A stretch of 64,000 bases of DNA from positions 992,001-1,056,000 of the forward strand of contig NZ_JAGSYE010000001.1 of assembly GCF_025685565.1 (NCBI RefSeq). Direction: 5' to 3'. The stretch is from Granulicella aggregans. GTDB lineage: Bacteria; Acidobacteriota; Terriglobia; Terriglobales; Acidobacteriaceae. Positions 42,411 to 52,296 of this stretch are shown one piece after another; within the stretch, counting starts at the first letter, position 1, and the number at the start of each line of letters is the position of its first letter. The notes under the pieces are model-generated. The model was not told the origin of the DNA. It saw only the letters and a list, made by a program, of their open reading frames with translations, and did no database searches. A program made the translations under genes and the position numbers.

Positions 42411-44423
42411 ATGTCTCTTTGCCGACGACTCTTTTCGATCGCGTTGCTGCTGATCGCCGTGCCGAGCTGTTTCGCCCTGCAACCGGAGGTGCATCATCCG
42501 CTGGATGCGCTGACGCCTGACGAGTACTGGAAGGCGTACAAGGTGTTGCAGGCGGCGGGGAAGCTTGCTCCGAAGACGTTGTTTGCGAGCGTCCTGCTTG
42601 AAGAGCCGGTGAAGTCCGTGGTGCTTGCGTGGAAGCCGGGCGATCCGATCGTGCGCAAGGTCGATGTAGTGCTGCTGACGGAGAGCAAGTCGTATGCGGC
42701 GGTGGTGGATATTTCGGCGAACAAGCTGGAGTCGTATACGGAGCTGACGAAGGAGCAGGCGCCGATGTCGACGACGGAGTCGCGCAGCTTCGATGAGGAG
42801 ATCAAGAAAGATCCGCGCGTGATTGCGGCGCTGAAGGCGCGGGGCATTACCGATCTGCGGACGGTGCATTGTGGCGTGATTCCGGCGGGCTATGTGGGGC
42901 TGCCGGAGCAGACGGATGGCAGACGGATTGGGTGGGGCGAGTGCAGCGATGAGATGGACTCGCTGTACCGGTGGGACCGGCGGATTGCGGGCATCTTCTA
43001 CGTGATGGACCTAAAGGAGAAGAAGATCACGCGGTTCTCCGATAACGGCGCGGTGCCGATGCCGCCTTCGACGAGCATCTATGACGCGGACGGCGGCAAG
43101 GCGATGCCGGGGACGAAGCCGATCCTCACGCTGGAGCCGGAGGGCCCGAGCTATACGGTCGAGAATGGCGAGGTGGACTGGCAGAAGTGGCACTTCCGCT
43201 TCCGGCTCGACCCTCGCGTGGGGCCGGTGATTAACCTGGTGAGCTATAACGATGGCGGCAAGCCGCGGTCGGTGCTGTATGAGGGGTCACTCTCGGAGAT
43301 GTATGTGCCCTACCAGGATCCGGATGAGGGATGGAACTCGCATGTGTTTCTGGATGGTGGGGAGTTCTTCGCGAATACGGGATCGGGTGGGATTATCAAG
43401 CCGTTGCAGGTCGGTGTGGACTGTCCGGACTATGCGACGTTTTATAGCGGGACGTTCTTTCGCGACGATGGGACGCCTTATGTCCGGCCGCAGCTTGCTT
43501 GCCTGTTCGAACGGGTGACGGGCGATCCGATGTGGCGGCACTGGGATGGGTCGACCTCGGCGATCTCGGGAAGGCCTACGCGGGAGTTGATCTTCAGGAC
43601 GGTTGCGACGGTGGGTAACTATGACTACATCTTCGACTGGAGGTTTGCGCAGGATGGGTCGATCACGGTGGGGCTGGGAGCGACGGGCATTCTTGAAGTG
43701 AAGGCGGTGAAGGACCAGACGGCGGATGGGGATTTATCTGCCGCGATGGTGGGCAAGACGCCGGAGGGTAAGCGGGTGGAGTTTGGGCAGTTGATCGCGC
43801 CGGGAATCTCGGCGGTGGACCATGACCACTTCTTCAGCTACCGGCTGGATCTCGATGTGGATGGGCCGAATAACTCGCTGATGGTGGACAAACTGGTGCC
43901 GTACAAGCTGCCGGATACGGCGCAGGGGCGGAAGTGGATCTGGGCGATGATGCCGGAGATGGCGAAGACCGAGGGCGAAGCGAAGTACAACGTGTCGGTG
44001 GATCACCCAGCGATGTGGCGGTTTGCGAACGAGGGCGTGAAGAACAAGCTGGGGCAGTTGACCAGCTATGCGATCATGCCGGGCGAGACGGGGATCAGCA
44101 TTCTGCCGGCGGAGGAGTGGCCGCAGAAGCGGGCTGGGTTCTCCGCGCATAACCTGTGGGTGACGCCGTACGACCCGAACGAGCGGTATGTCGCGGGTGT
44201 ATACACGATGGGGAGCAAGGGAGAAGACAGCCTTCCAGCGTGGACGAAGCAGAACCGGAACATCATGAACACGGATATCGTGGCGTGGTACACGATGGGT
44301 TTTCATCATGTGCCGCGACCTGAGGACTGGCCGCAGATGCCGACGATGTGGCATACATTTACGTTGATGCCGTATCAGTTCCTGATCAAGAACCCGACTA
44401 TGGATCTGCCGATGACGCCTTAG
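42411..44423 (+). CDS. Copper amine oxidase (primary-amine oxidase), exported
   Basis: Topaquinone enzyme oxidising primary amines to aldehydes with H2O2 and ammonia. A signal peptide (LFSIALLLIAVPSCFA) directs export. The cofactor motif GNYDYIF contains the Tyr that becomes topaquinone (Tyr404). DHDHFFSYRLDLDVDG supplies the His-x-His copper ligands, and the later FHHVPRPEDWP supplies the third. The length of 670 aa is normal. It carries the usual N2/N3 domains (PLDALTPDEYWKAYKVL). A strong bidirectional hairpin lies 55 bases after the stop. Confidence 0.93.
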   Translation: MSLCRRLFSIALLLIAVPSCFALQPEVHHPLDALTPDEYWKAYKVLQAAGKLAPKTLFASVLLEEPVKSVVLAWKPGDPIVRKVDVVLLTESKSYAAVVDISANKLESYTELTKEQAPMSTTESRSFDEEIKKDPRVIAALKARGITDLRTVHCGVIPAGYVGLPEQTDGRRIGWGECSDEMDSLYRWDRRIAGIFYVMDLKEKKITRFSDNGAVPMPPSTSIYDADGGKAMPGTKPILTLEPEGPSYTVENGEVDWQKWHFRFRLDPRVGPVINLVSYNDGGKPRSVLYEGSLSEMYVPYQDPDEGWNSHVFLDGGEFFANTGSGGIIKPLQVGVDCPDYATFYSGTFFRDDGTPYVRPQLACLFERVTGDPMWRHWDGSTSAISGRPTRELIFRTVATVGNYDYIFDWRFAQDGSITVGLGATGILEVKAVKDQTADGDLSAAMVGKTPEGKRVEFGQLIAPGISAVDHDHFFSYRLDLDVDGPNNSLMVDKLVPYKLPDTAQGRKWIWAMMPEMAKTEGEAKYNVSVDHPAMWRFANEGVKNKLGQLTSYAIMPGETGISILPAEEWPQKRAGFSAHNLWVTPYDPNERYVAGVYTMGSKGEDSLPAWTKQNRNIMNTDIVAWYTMGFHHVPRPEDWPQMPTMWHTFTLMPYQFLIKNPTMDLPMTP

Positions 44424-44477
44424 ATAGAAGGTCAGGTCTCCGGGATTTACAGTCCTCTGCGAGCGCGATGCAAGAAC

Positions 44478-44518
44478 AAGAAGCCCACGAGCCGATGGTC
44501 CTGGTTCGTGGGCTTCTT
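44478..44518. terminator. Bidirectional terminator hairpin between convergent genes
   Basis: AAGAAGCCCACGA (44478-44490) and TCGTGGGCTTCTT (44506-44518) form a perfect 13-bp stem with a 15-base loop, between the amine oxidase (+) and the giant propeller protein (-). The A/T bases at the stem ends could act as the U-tract in each direction. Confidence 0.75.
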
Positions 44519-44575
44519 ATTGGAAGTTAGCGCTGGGGTGATGGGGCAAGCAGGAGCTGAATCTGCTCCAGACCG

Positions 44576-44850
44576 TCACTTCACGTTGAGCGTAAGCGAT
44601 GTGGACTGGCTGAAGCTTCCGGCGCTGGCGGTTACGGTGAGGTTGTAGGTTCTTTCCGCGGGCGCGGTGCCGCCGCCGCCACCACCACCGCTGCTACAGC
44701 CAGTCGCTCCTGCGGCCAAAGCCGAAACCGCAATCAACAGGAGCAACCACCGCTTTGAAGCCCTTCGGGTCCGCTTCGAGAAGGGCAGGAGCAGCATGCC
44801 CAGAGCGATCGGAGCTGAAGCAGGCCCGAACGGTCCCTGGAATGGACGGT
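44576..44850 (-). other. C-terminal anchor-like tail (TM pair, Cys, Gly run, beta segment)
   Basis: The last 90 residues or so read: Pro-rich lead, hydrophobic PIALGMLLLPF, basic KRTRRASKRW, hydrophobic LLLLIAVSALAAG, ATGCSSGGGGGGG, then a strand pair ending YNLTVTASAGSFSQSTSLTL. The same order occurs at the end of the S53 peptidase (59429-59714). Confidence 0.6.
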
Positions 44851-47800
44851 CCTGCGCAGTCGTAGGAACGGCGATGGTCAGGGTCACGTTCGTCGTACCG
44901 GAGCCGGCCGCAACAGTCGATGGCGAGAAGGTCGCCGTCGCTCCACTGGGCAGCCCGGTAATCGCGAAGGTGAGGCTCGGGCCTGTGCCTGGCGGCGTCG
45001 CCTGCAGCATGTAGGTTGCAGTGCCACCGGCGGTGACCGTCGCCGTGGAGGACCCGCCGCTCGGAATACCGATGGCAGTGCTGTTGACCACCTGTGTCAG
45101 AGCCGCGCTGGTTGCGGTCGCGAACGCGGAATCCCCGGAGTAGACCGCTGTGATCGAATGCGATCCGGCGGTCAGCGACGCAGTCGTCAGAACCGCGGAA
45201 CCTCCGCTTAGCGTAGCGGCGCCAAGCGTCGTCGTTCCATCAAGGAAGCTCACCGAGCCTGTGGGAGTGCCGGACGTCGAACTCACCGTCGCCGTGAAGG
45301 TGACCGCATCTCCCAGGAGCGCAGGGTTATCGGATGAAGCCAGAGCCAGTGCCGGAGTCAGGGGGATGTTGATGGTGTACGCGGAGGATGCGACACCGCT
45401 GACCGTGTATCCGGTCGCGACCGCAATCGCCTTCAGAGTCTGGGTCGAGCTGACCGTGATCGCTCCGGTATAGGTTGTGGAGGCAGTGGTCGGCGTACTG
45501 CCGTCGGATGTGTAGTAGATGGTCGCTCCAGCGGTTGCATCGCTGATGGTGACCGTTTGTGCGGCTGTATACGTGCCCGCTGCGGGAGTGAAGACCGGAG
45601 TTGCCGCAGCGGTGGGAAACGTGATCTTGCTTACGCGATAGTTGCAGTATTCCGCGATGTACAGGCTTCCAGAGGAGTCAGTCGCGATCCCCTGCGGGCC
45701 GCAGAGATTGGCCATGGTCGCCGAAGATCCGACACCGCCTGAACCGTTGTAGCCCGTGCCGGCTACAGTTGTGATCGCGCCGCCTCCCGCAGGGAGTTTG
45801 CGAACGGTATTCAGCTCATTCCCGAAGTAGAGGTTGCCGGAAGGGTCGAGCGCAAGCCCGAATGGGTAGATGTGCGCCTGCGTCGGAGGCCCTCCGTCGC
45901 CGCTCGATCCGAACAAGCCGCCCCCCGCGATCGTCGAGACGATGCCCGTCGAGGCATCCACGTAACGGATCCGGCCGTTGTATGTGTCGGCGATATAGAG
46001 ATTGCCCTGTCCATCCACGGCGAGCCCGTACATCTGCTTGAACGTCGCCGACGTAGCCGGCCCCCCGTCGCCGGAGTATCCGTATTTGCTATTGCCCGCG
46101 ACCGTACTGATGATGCCGGACTTCGCGTCTACCTTCCGCACCACATTCGTATCCAGGTCAGCAACATAAAGATTGCCTGCTGTGTCCAAGGTCAGCGGCC
46201 CCGGATCTACGATTGTGGCGGATGTCGCTGGACCGCCATCTCCGGAACCCGGGCTATAAAAGCCATCTCCCGCGACCGTTGTGATGATCCCTGACTTCGC
46301 GTCTACCTTTCGCACCCTTCCAGAGCCGGTCTCCGAGATGTAGACATTTCCGATTCCGTCACATGCGACAAATTCGGGGTAATTCAACGTAGCCGAGGTA
46401 GCCGGTCCGCCGTCGCCTCCGCCGGGGATCGTGAGCCCATACGTGCCTGCGAATATCTGAATGAGCCCTGTATCTGCGGAGACCTTCCAGATGACGCCAT
46501 CCGAGTAGTCTGCGAGAAACTGGTTTCCGTGCGTATCGACCGCGACACCGGTGAGGTTCGCCAGGTTCGTGCTGGTCGCCGCTCCGCCGGTGCTGTATGG
46601 GCCGTAATTTCCCGTCCCAGCCACAACGCTCAAAATGCTATTGGGTGGTGTGGAGATGGTGTAAGTCGCCGAGACTGGAGCACTCGGCAAGAAGCCTGGC
46701 GCGACAGCGATTGCCTGCACCGTTCCTGATCCTGAGATGGTGATCGGCGTTCGATAACCCAGGCCGAGCGTGGTGGGTGAAGCCCCGTTGATGGTGACGT
46801 AGATCGCCGCCCCTGGTGTGGCGTCAGAGATCGTCAAGGTTTGTCCCTGGACGTAGGTGCCAGTCGCCAGACTGAAAGATGGCGTTGCGGCCGCCTGGGT
46901 AGGCGGCGTCGCCGATGCTGTGGCTTTGCGAACGCGATAGCTGTAGGTATCTGCGATGTAGATGTCGCCCGCCTCATTCAGAGCAATGCCCCATGGACCG
47001 CAGAGTGTAGCTGAAAGCGCCGGGCTCCCGTCGCCACTCACCCCGAGGCATGCTGTGCCCGCATGGCCCACGACGGTCCGGATGACTCCCGTCGCCCCGG
47101 TCACTTCGCGAATGATCCCGTTGCCGGTGTCGGCGATGAACAGGTTTCCGTTGCGATCCACTGCTACTGAGTCCGGTTGGATCAACTGCGCGCTGGTCGC
47201 AGGGCCGCCATCTCCGATTGCCGTCGCGGTCGTGCTTCCGGCGACCGTTGTGATGATCCCCGTTGCCGCTGTGACCTTGCGGATGAGCGACTTGGAAGGA
47301 TCAGCGATGTAGAGGTTCCCTGTGCTGTCGAGTGCCAGGCTCTGCACGGAACCAAAGGTCGCGCTCGTTGCGGGACCGCCGTCGCCGTTTGAGCTGTAAC
47401 TGTTCTCACCACCAGCATAGGTCGCAATCACTCCGGTCGCAGCCGTCACCTTGCGGACCAGGCCGTTCGTCCCGATGTAGAGGTTGCCGGACGAGTCCGT
47501 CGCAATCGCTGACGGATAGTATAGGCCCAGACTTGTGGCGGCTCCTGAGCCAGTATCGGGAGTTGCGGTTCCATTTCCAGCGACCGTCGTGATCGTGCCA
47601 GTCTTTGCATCGACCCTACGCACCGCATTGTTGTTCGAATCGGCGACGTAAAGATTGTCCGCGGCGTCGAAGGCAAGTGCAGTGGGATTGTTTAGTAGTG
47701 CACTGGTAGCGGTTCCACTGTCGCCGCTGTAGCCTGCCTGTCCGGTGCCTGCCACGGTTGTAAGAACTCCGGTCTTCGCGTCGACTCGGCGTACCGCGTT

Positions 47801-50800
47801 GTTGTTCTGGTCGGCGATGAAGACGTTCCCTCCGCTGTCCACCGCAACGCTAGTGACATAGGTGAGAGTCGCCTCCGTAGCGGCTCCGCCATCCCCTTCA
47901 TAGCCGTAGGCACCGCTTCCCGCGACGGTGTAGATAAACGAGCTTTGCGCCGAATCGATTTCAAACTGCGAGGAAGCATAAAGGCTTTGGCTATATCCAG
48001 GCGCGATCGCGATCGCACTGACGATCTCTGAGGCCGATACGGTTAGCGGTCCCGTGTACAAGGTTGAGTTGAGGGAAGGGTAGCTTCCATCGGTGGTGTA
48101 GTAGATTGCGGCATTGGTTGCCGTGTCCGTGATCGTGACGGTCTGCGTCGAAGCGAAGCTCCCTGCTGCCGGAGAGATGACGGGCGTCGGCGCTGTCGGG
48201 AAGTTCAGAGTGTAGTTGGCAACCGTGTAGTTGCTCTGTTGGTAGCCGGTCTCGGTGGCATACGCCTCGATCGTCTCGCTTCCGCCGAGGTTCAGTGAGA
48301 TTGGTCCGGTGTAGGGCACAAACCCGTGGGTCATCACCGGTCCATAAGCTGCGTAGTAGATCGTCGCGCCGGGCAATGCCTCGCTCAGGGTGACGGTTTG
48401 CGCTGAGCTGTAGCTTCCACTTGCCGGCGTGGCAGTTACCGTAGCCAGAATTGCGGCGAGCGTTACCGGCGCCGAGGTAGAGGACGGATAGTTCGCATCG
48501 CCGGTGTAGCTGGCCACGACGTTGTGGTTCCCAGCTCCTACGGGTAGGACATTGTTGATGGACGCTGTAGCGGTCTCTGAGGGAGCCGTCAGTAGGGTCG
48601 TCACCTGCGGCGTGTAGCCAAGCAGGACCGCCAGGTCGGTTACGCCGTCTCCGTTGAAGTCCGCCGCCACCGTTGCCTGCGGTCCCTGGTAGGAAGAAGG
48701 ATTGCCGACGGGTGTAACGGGTGTGGACGCACTGAAGGTACCGTCGCCTCCTCCGAGGAAGAGCGTAGCCTGGGCGGAGTTCGGGTCAGTGCCTACCAGA
48801 TCCACCTTCCCATCGCCGTTGAAGTCCCCTGCGGCAATGTAGGTTGCCACGCCGGAGATCGGGCTTCCGCTGGCCTGGGTGAAGCTTCCATCTCCTGCCC
48901 CCAGAAAGATTGAAATCCCGTTCGATTCTCCGACCGCCAGGTCGAGCTTCCCGTCTCCATTGAAGTCGCCAACGACCATCGACTTCGTGAATAGCGCGAT
49001 CGACAAGGAGTTGGCCGATCGCACGAAGTTTCCGTCACCTACTCCCAGATACAGAACGCTTGTCGATGAAAAGTAGGTTGTCGCGATCAGGTCGGGAATT
49101 CCGTCTCCGTTGAAGTCTCCGCTCACGATCAGCCCATAAGCCTGGGCCGGATCGAGTTCATTTGGAGAGAGTGTGAAGGTGCCGTCCCCTTTGCCGAGAG
49201 CGATCGATACACCACCATTTACCGAGTCTCCGACAATGGCGAGATCGAGCTTCCCGTCTCCGTTGAAGTCGGCGAACGTGAGCGACCCCGGAACAACGTC
49301 TCCACCTTCACTGACAGGAGTAGAAACCACTGATGTTGCCGAGGCGGTGAAAGTGCCACTGCCATTTCCCAGCAACGTGATGACGCTGCTGTTGAAGGAA
49401 TAGTCGTAGGAGCGAAGCAGGAGGTCGAGCTTGCCATCGCCGTTGAAGTCGCCAGCGTATATTCCAACGAAGTTGCTCCCGGAGTTGCTTCCGGGGATCG
49501 AGATCTCCTGGCTGCCTGGCTTGAAGGTACCGTCCCCTTTGCCAAGGAAGATGGTGTAGTCGCAGGTCTGTCCATAGTTCTCGCAACTCAGGACGGCAAG
49601 ATCGGGAATACCGTCTCCATCAAAGTCGCCGGTAGCTTCTGTGACTGGGTTGCTGCTGGCCAGAGCCGTCTGCGAAGAGGTGAATCCCAATCCAGGCGTA
49701 CTGCTGCCCAGCGTCGCTGATCCCAGCGACTTGTTGCCAAAACTCGTGTCGAGGAAGTTCACTTGCCCCGTTGGGGGTGCTGTTCCTCCTATCCCCTGTA
49801 CCGTCGCTATCAGGTTGTAACCTGTGTTTGATTGGCCATAGCTGAGGCTGACAGAGTCCGTGTACTTCGGCGCAACGGGAGCACCGACGGTCAGAGCGGC
49901 GACGGGAGACGAGCTCATGACTCCATAGCCGTCTGCCAGGAAGAGGGCGCGGAACGAATGCGCGCCGGGGCCGGGGATGAACTTGTACGTCGCCGTGCCG
50001 TTTGCGCCCAATGACTCCGTGGCCAACAGGTGAATATCGCTACACTGCGTAGCTCCATCACAAAAACTCACCTGGCCGATGGTCTGCGGAGAAGTTCCGG
50101 CGCTCACTGTTGCCGTCAGCGTCACCACGGTACCTGCGTTTACGCTGCTGACCACGGACGATCCGGAGGTGAGAACCAGGCTTGTGGTAGTGGCAGGAGG
50201 AACTCCATAGAGTGAAGTCGTCGGCGAGATGCTCGCTCCGTACGCGCTGTCTCCTGAGTAGCTTGCTTCTACAAGATGGGTTCCCACACCGCTGACGTTT
50301 ATGCTTGCGCTGGCACTCGCGGTCTCCGTAGGACGCGTCAGGTAGATCTGCATGTTCTCGTTGAAGGCACCGCCGATCATCAGGTCGGCGCGACCGTCTC
50401 CGTCCAGATCTGCGATCGCGAAGTTGACGGGCGAATATCCTGCTTCCGTAGGGATCGCGTCCGTCACGGTCGTAAACTTCGCCGAGCCATTATTGAGCAG
50501 CACGCTGAATGTCTGAGTCGAAGTATCGAATAGGGCGACATCTACCACTCCGTCGCCGTTGAAGTCACCGGCCTGAATGGAAGGTGACGTCGCATTGAGC
50601 GCTGTGCTGGTGGGAGTGGAGAATGTGCCGTCCCCATTTCCCGTGAAGACCTCAAGGACGGAACTCGTGCTTGAGGAGGCTCGCTCCGATACTACGAGGT
50701 CGGCTAGACCATCTCCGTTCACGTCTGCGACGAGTAGCGAGGTGGTCTGCTGGCTGGTCTGCACCATGGTTGACGCAGCAAAGCTTCCGTCTCCTTTACC

Positions 50801-52084
50801 AAGTAAAACGGATACGCTCGTTCCATTGAGGGCGAGCGCAGCGAGGTCAGGAATGCCATCTTTATTGAGATCGGCCACGACGACAATACCCGAAGAGACA
50901 CTCGCAGTGGGGCTGGTCTGCGTCTGCGTGAAGGTTCCATCTCCGTTGCCCAGGAACACCGTCAGGCTTGACGACGACCCGCTTCCGATGACAAGGTCCT
51001 GATTTCCATCACCATCCAGGTCCGCGATTGCGACGCCGAGTGGCTGCGCCGGAGTCGTCGGTGTCGATGCGGAGGCGGTGAACGTTCCATCTCCGTTGCC
51101 CAGCAACACGCGAATTACGTTGGCGTCGCCGTCCACGACGATCAGGTCCTGATTCCCATCTCCGTTCACATCGCCGACCGCGATCGGGCCGTCCAGATAT
51201 CCTGGCGCGTAAGGGTCGGGAGCGCGTGTATAGCTGCCATCCGCCTTGCCTAGGTAGATGCTGATGCGGGTTCCGGGTGCTCCTGCGACTGTCGCGAAGT
51301 CGGGAATGCCGTCGCCGTTGAAGTCTCCTATCGAGACCCAGTTGGAGATCCGGTCAAGCGCTACGGTATTCGTCGTGGGCCAGGCGACGCTGGCGACCGC
51401 CGCACCGAGCGTGGACGCGGCCAGACTTTTGTTGTTGTTCGAAGCGTCCAGGAACGAGATCTGGCCGGTTGGCGCAATCGTGCCCCCAGCCTCCGTCACC
51501 GTCCCGGTAAGGGTGTAGTTGCCGAAGGTCCCGCTACGTCCGATCGCGGTGGTCGTCGCGTAGATCGGCGTAGTCCCAGTTACCTGGACACTCGCTGTCG
51601 CGGACGTGCTTCCGGCGTATGAGCTGGTTCCAGCGAAGATGGCTTTATAGCTGTGGCTGCCGATGCCGGGACGGATGGTCAGCGTGGCTTTGCCTGTCGA
51701 GGTCAAAGAAGCGACGCCCAGCAGATGAATGTCGGAGCATGACTTTGCGCCGGCATCGCAAAAGTTTATCTGGCCGTGGGTAAGAGCCGAGTTGGCTGCG
51801 GTGACCGTCGCGCTCAGGGTCAAGGTGCTGCCCAAAGTAATCGTGCTTGCGGGAGCGCCTGACGCGCTCACCGTGAGAGCTGCCGAGGTGGTGGTCCGGG
51901 ACTGAGCGTGCAAGAGGGCAGGAGCGGCGAGCAGCAGACCTACCTGAAGCCACAATGGGCCAAAACGGCGGGTACGGGTAACGCCATGCGAATCACCGTA
52001 CGAAGTAGAGGGGCAAAGAGTAGAGCGGAAGAGAGGACGCTGGGCCGATACAAAGCCAGGAAGACGCGAAAAAAAGGAAGTCAT
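44576..52084 (-). CDS. Giant exported multi-beta-propeller surface protein (FG-GAP and NHL)
   Basis: About 2500 aa. The ATG at 52084 has AGGA 6 bases ahead; the frame opens to 52183 without support. The signal core (LWLQVGLLLAAPALLHAQS) comes after about 45 n-region residues. In order: Ig-like domain, seven FG-GAP loops of D.(N/D)(G/K)DG..D type, Ig-like domain, seven more FG-GAP loops, two CHB_HEX_C-like domains, six NHL-type blades (LYIAD..NN.VRKV with TVAG.G..GY.GDGG.AT), another CHB_HEX_C-like domain, six more NHL-type blades, CHB_HEX_C-like, Ig-like, then a tail. The tail has two hydrophobic segments, GATGCSSGGGGGGG and a short beta segment. A role in adhesion or polymer binding is inferred. 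Confidence 0.85.
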   Translation of the reverse strand: MTSFFSRLPGFVSAQRPLFRSTLCPSTSYGDSHGVTRTRRFGPLWLQVGLLLAAPALLHAQSRTTTSAALTVSASGAPASTITLGSTLTLSATVTAANSALTHGQINFCDAGAKSCSDIHLLGVASLTSTGKATLTIRPGIGSHSYKAIFAGTSSYAGSTSATASVQVTGTTPIYATTTAIGRSGTFGNYTLTGTVTEAGGTIAPTGQISFLDASNNNKSLAASTLGAAVASVAWPTTNTVALDRISNWVSIGDFNGDGIPDFATVAGAPGTRISIYLGKADGSYTRAPDPYAPGYLDGPIAVGDVNGDGNQDLIVVDGDANVIRVLLGNGDGTFTASASTPTTPAQPLGVAIADLDGDGNQDLVIGSGSSSSLTVFLGNGDGTFTQTQTSPTASVSSGIVVVADLNKDGIPDLAALALNGTSVSVLLGKGDGSFAASTMVQTSQQTTSLLVADVNGDGLADLVVSERASSSTSSVLEVFTGNGDGTFSTPTSTALNATSPSIQAGDFNGDGVVDVALFDTSTQTFSVLLNNGSAKFTTVTDAIPTEAGYSPVNFAIADLDGDGRADLMIGGAFNENMQIYLTRPTETASASASINVSGVGTHLVEASYSGDSAYGASISPTTSLYGVPPATTTSLVLTSGSSVVSSVNAGTVVTLTATVSAGTSPQTIGQVSFCDGATQCSDIHLLATESLGANGTATYKFIPGPGAHSFRALFLADGYGVMSSSPVAALTVGAPVAPKYTDSVSLSYGQSNTGYNLIATVQGIGGTAPPTGQVNFLDTSFGNKSLGSATLGSSTPGLGFTSSQTALASSNPVTEATGDFDGDGIPDLAVLSCENYGQTCDYTIFLGKGDGTFKPGSQEISIPGSNSGSNFVGIYAGDFNGDGKLDLLLRSYDYSFNSSVITLLGNGSGTFTASATSVVSTPVSEGGDVVPGSLTFADFNGDGKLDLAIVGDSVNGGVSIALGKGDGTFTLSPNELDPAQAYGLIVSGDFNGDGIPDLIATTYFSSTSVLYLGVGDGNFVRSANSLSIALFTKSMVVGDFNGDGKLDLAVGESNGISIFLGAGDGSFTQASGSPISGVATYIAAGDFNGDGKVDLVGTDPNSAQATLFLGGGDGTFSASTPVTPVGNPSSYQGPQATVAADFNGDGVTDLAVLLGYTPQVTTLLTAPSETATASINNVLPVGAGNHNVVASYTGDANYPSSTSAPVTLAAILATVTATPASGSYSSAQTVTLSEALPGATIYYAAYGPVMTHGFVPYTGPISLNLGGSETIEAYATETGYQQSNYTVANYTLNFPTAPTPVISPAAGSFASTQTVTITDTATNAAIYYTTDGSYPSLNSTLYTGPLTVSASEIVSAIAIAPGYSQSLYASSQFEIDSAQSSFIYTVAGSGAYGYEGDGGAATEATLTYVTSVAVDSGGNVFIADQNNNAVRRVDAKTGVLTTVAGTGQAGYSGDSGTATSALLNNPTALAFDAADNLYVADSNNNAVRRVDAKTGTITTVAGNGTATPDTGSGAATSLGLYYPSAIATDSSGNLYIGTNGLVRKVTAATGVIATYAGGENSYSSNGDGGPATSATFGSVQSLALDSTGNLYIADPSKSLIRKVTAATGIITTVAGSTTATAIGDGGPATSAQLIQPDSVAVDRNGNLFIADTGNGIIREVTGATGVIRTVVGHAGTACLGVSGDGSPALSATLCGPWGIALNEAGDIYIADTYSYRVRKATASATPPTQAAATPSFSLATGTYVQGQTLTISDATPGAAIYVTINGASPTTLGLGYRTPITISGSGTVQAIAVAPGFLPSAPVSATYTISTPPNSILSVVAGTGNYGPYSTGGAATSTNLANLTGVAVDTHGNQFLADYSDGVIWKVSADTGLIQIFAGTYGLTIPGGGDGGPATSATLNYPEFVACDGIGNVYISETGSGRVRKVDAKSGIITTVAGDGFYSPGSGDGGPATSATIVDPGPLTLDTAGNLYVADLDTNVVRKVDAKSGIISTVAGNSKYGYSGDGGPATSATFKQMYGLAVDGQGNLYIADTYNGRIRYVDASTGIVSTIAGGGLFGSSGDGGPPTQAHIYPFGLALDPSGNLYFGNELNTVRKLPAGGGAITTVAGTGYNGSGGVGSSATMANLCGPQGIATDSSGSLYIAEYCNYRVSKITFPTAAATPVFTPAAGTYTAAQTVTISDATAGATIYYTSDGSTPTTASTTYTGAITVSSTQTLKAIAVATGYTVSGVASSAYTINIPLTPALALASSDNPALLGDAVTFTATVSSTSGTPTGSVSFLDGTTTLGAATLSGGSAVLTTASLTAGSHSITAVYSGDSAFATATSAALTQVVNSTAIGIPSGGSSTATVTAGGTATYMLQATPPGTGPSLTFAITGLPSGATATFSPSTVAAGSGTTNVTLTIAVPTTAQDRPFQGPFGPASAPIALGMLLLPFSKRTRRASKRWLLLLIAVSALAAGATGCSSGGGGGGGTAPAERTYNLTVTASAGSFSQSTSLTLNVK

Positions 52085-52296
52085 GAAGAATCCTGCAATG
52101 AACTCTGGGTTTGAGAGCAGTTTGAGCCAAAGGCTCCGGCAAGCGATCCGGCAAGGCTTGAACGGATCGAGAGAGGAATTCAAAGTTTTCTAGAAATCGA
52201 AGGAAGGATAGCACAAGCCACATAGGGCGCGGCCCCGCGGACTGGGCGGGAACACGGGTGGGGTCAGGGTCACGTTCCACCTTATTTATTCAGAAT
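52085..52296 (-). other. Upstream region of the giant propeller gene
   Basis: About 210 bases between the start at 52084 and the stop of the regulator gene. It holds CTAGAAAACTTTGAATTCC-type AT-rich sequence near 52175-52192 that could contain the promoter. No A or B repeat is present. Confidence 0.3.

Noticed and set aside
42411..44423. Repeat insertion inside the amine oxidase
   Set aside because: Scanned for cgtcccac, ggggcaccc and gagatgacg signatures; none present, unlike the TldE-type and TonB-like genes.
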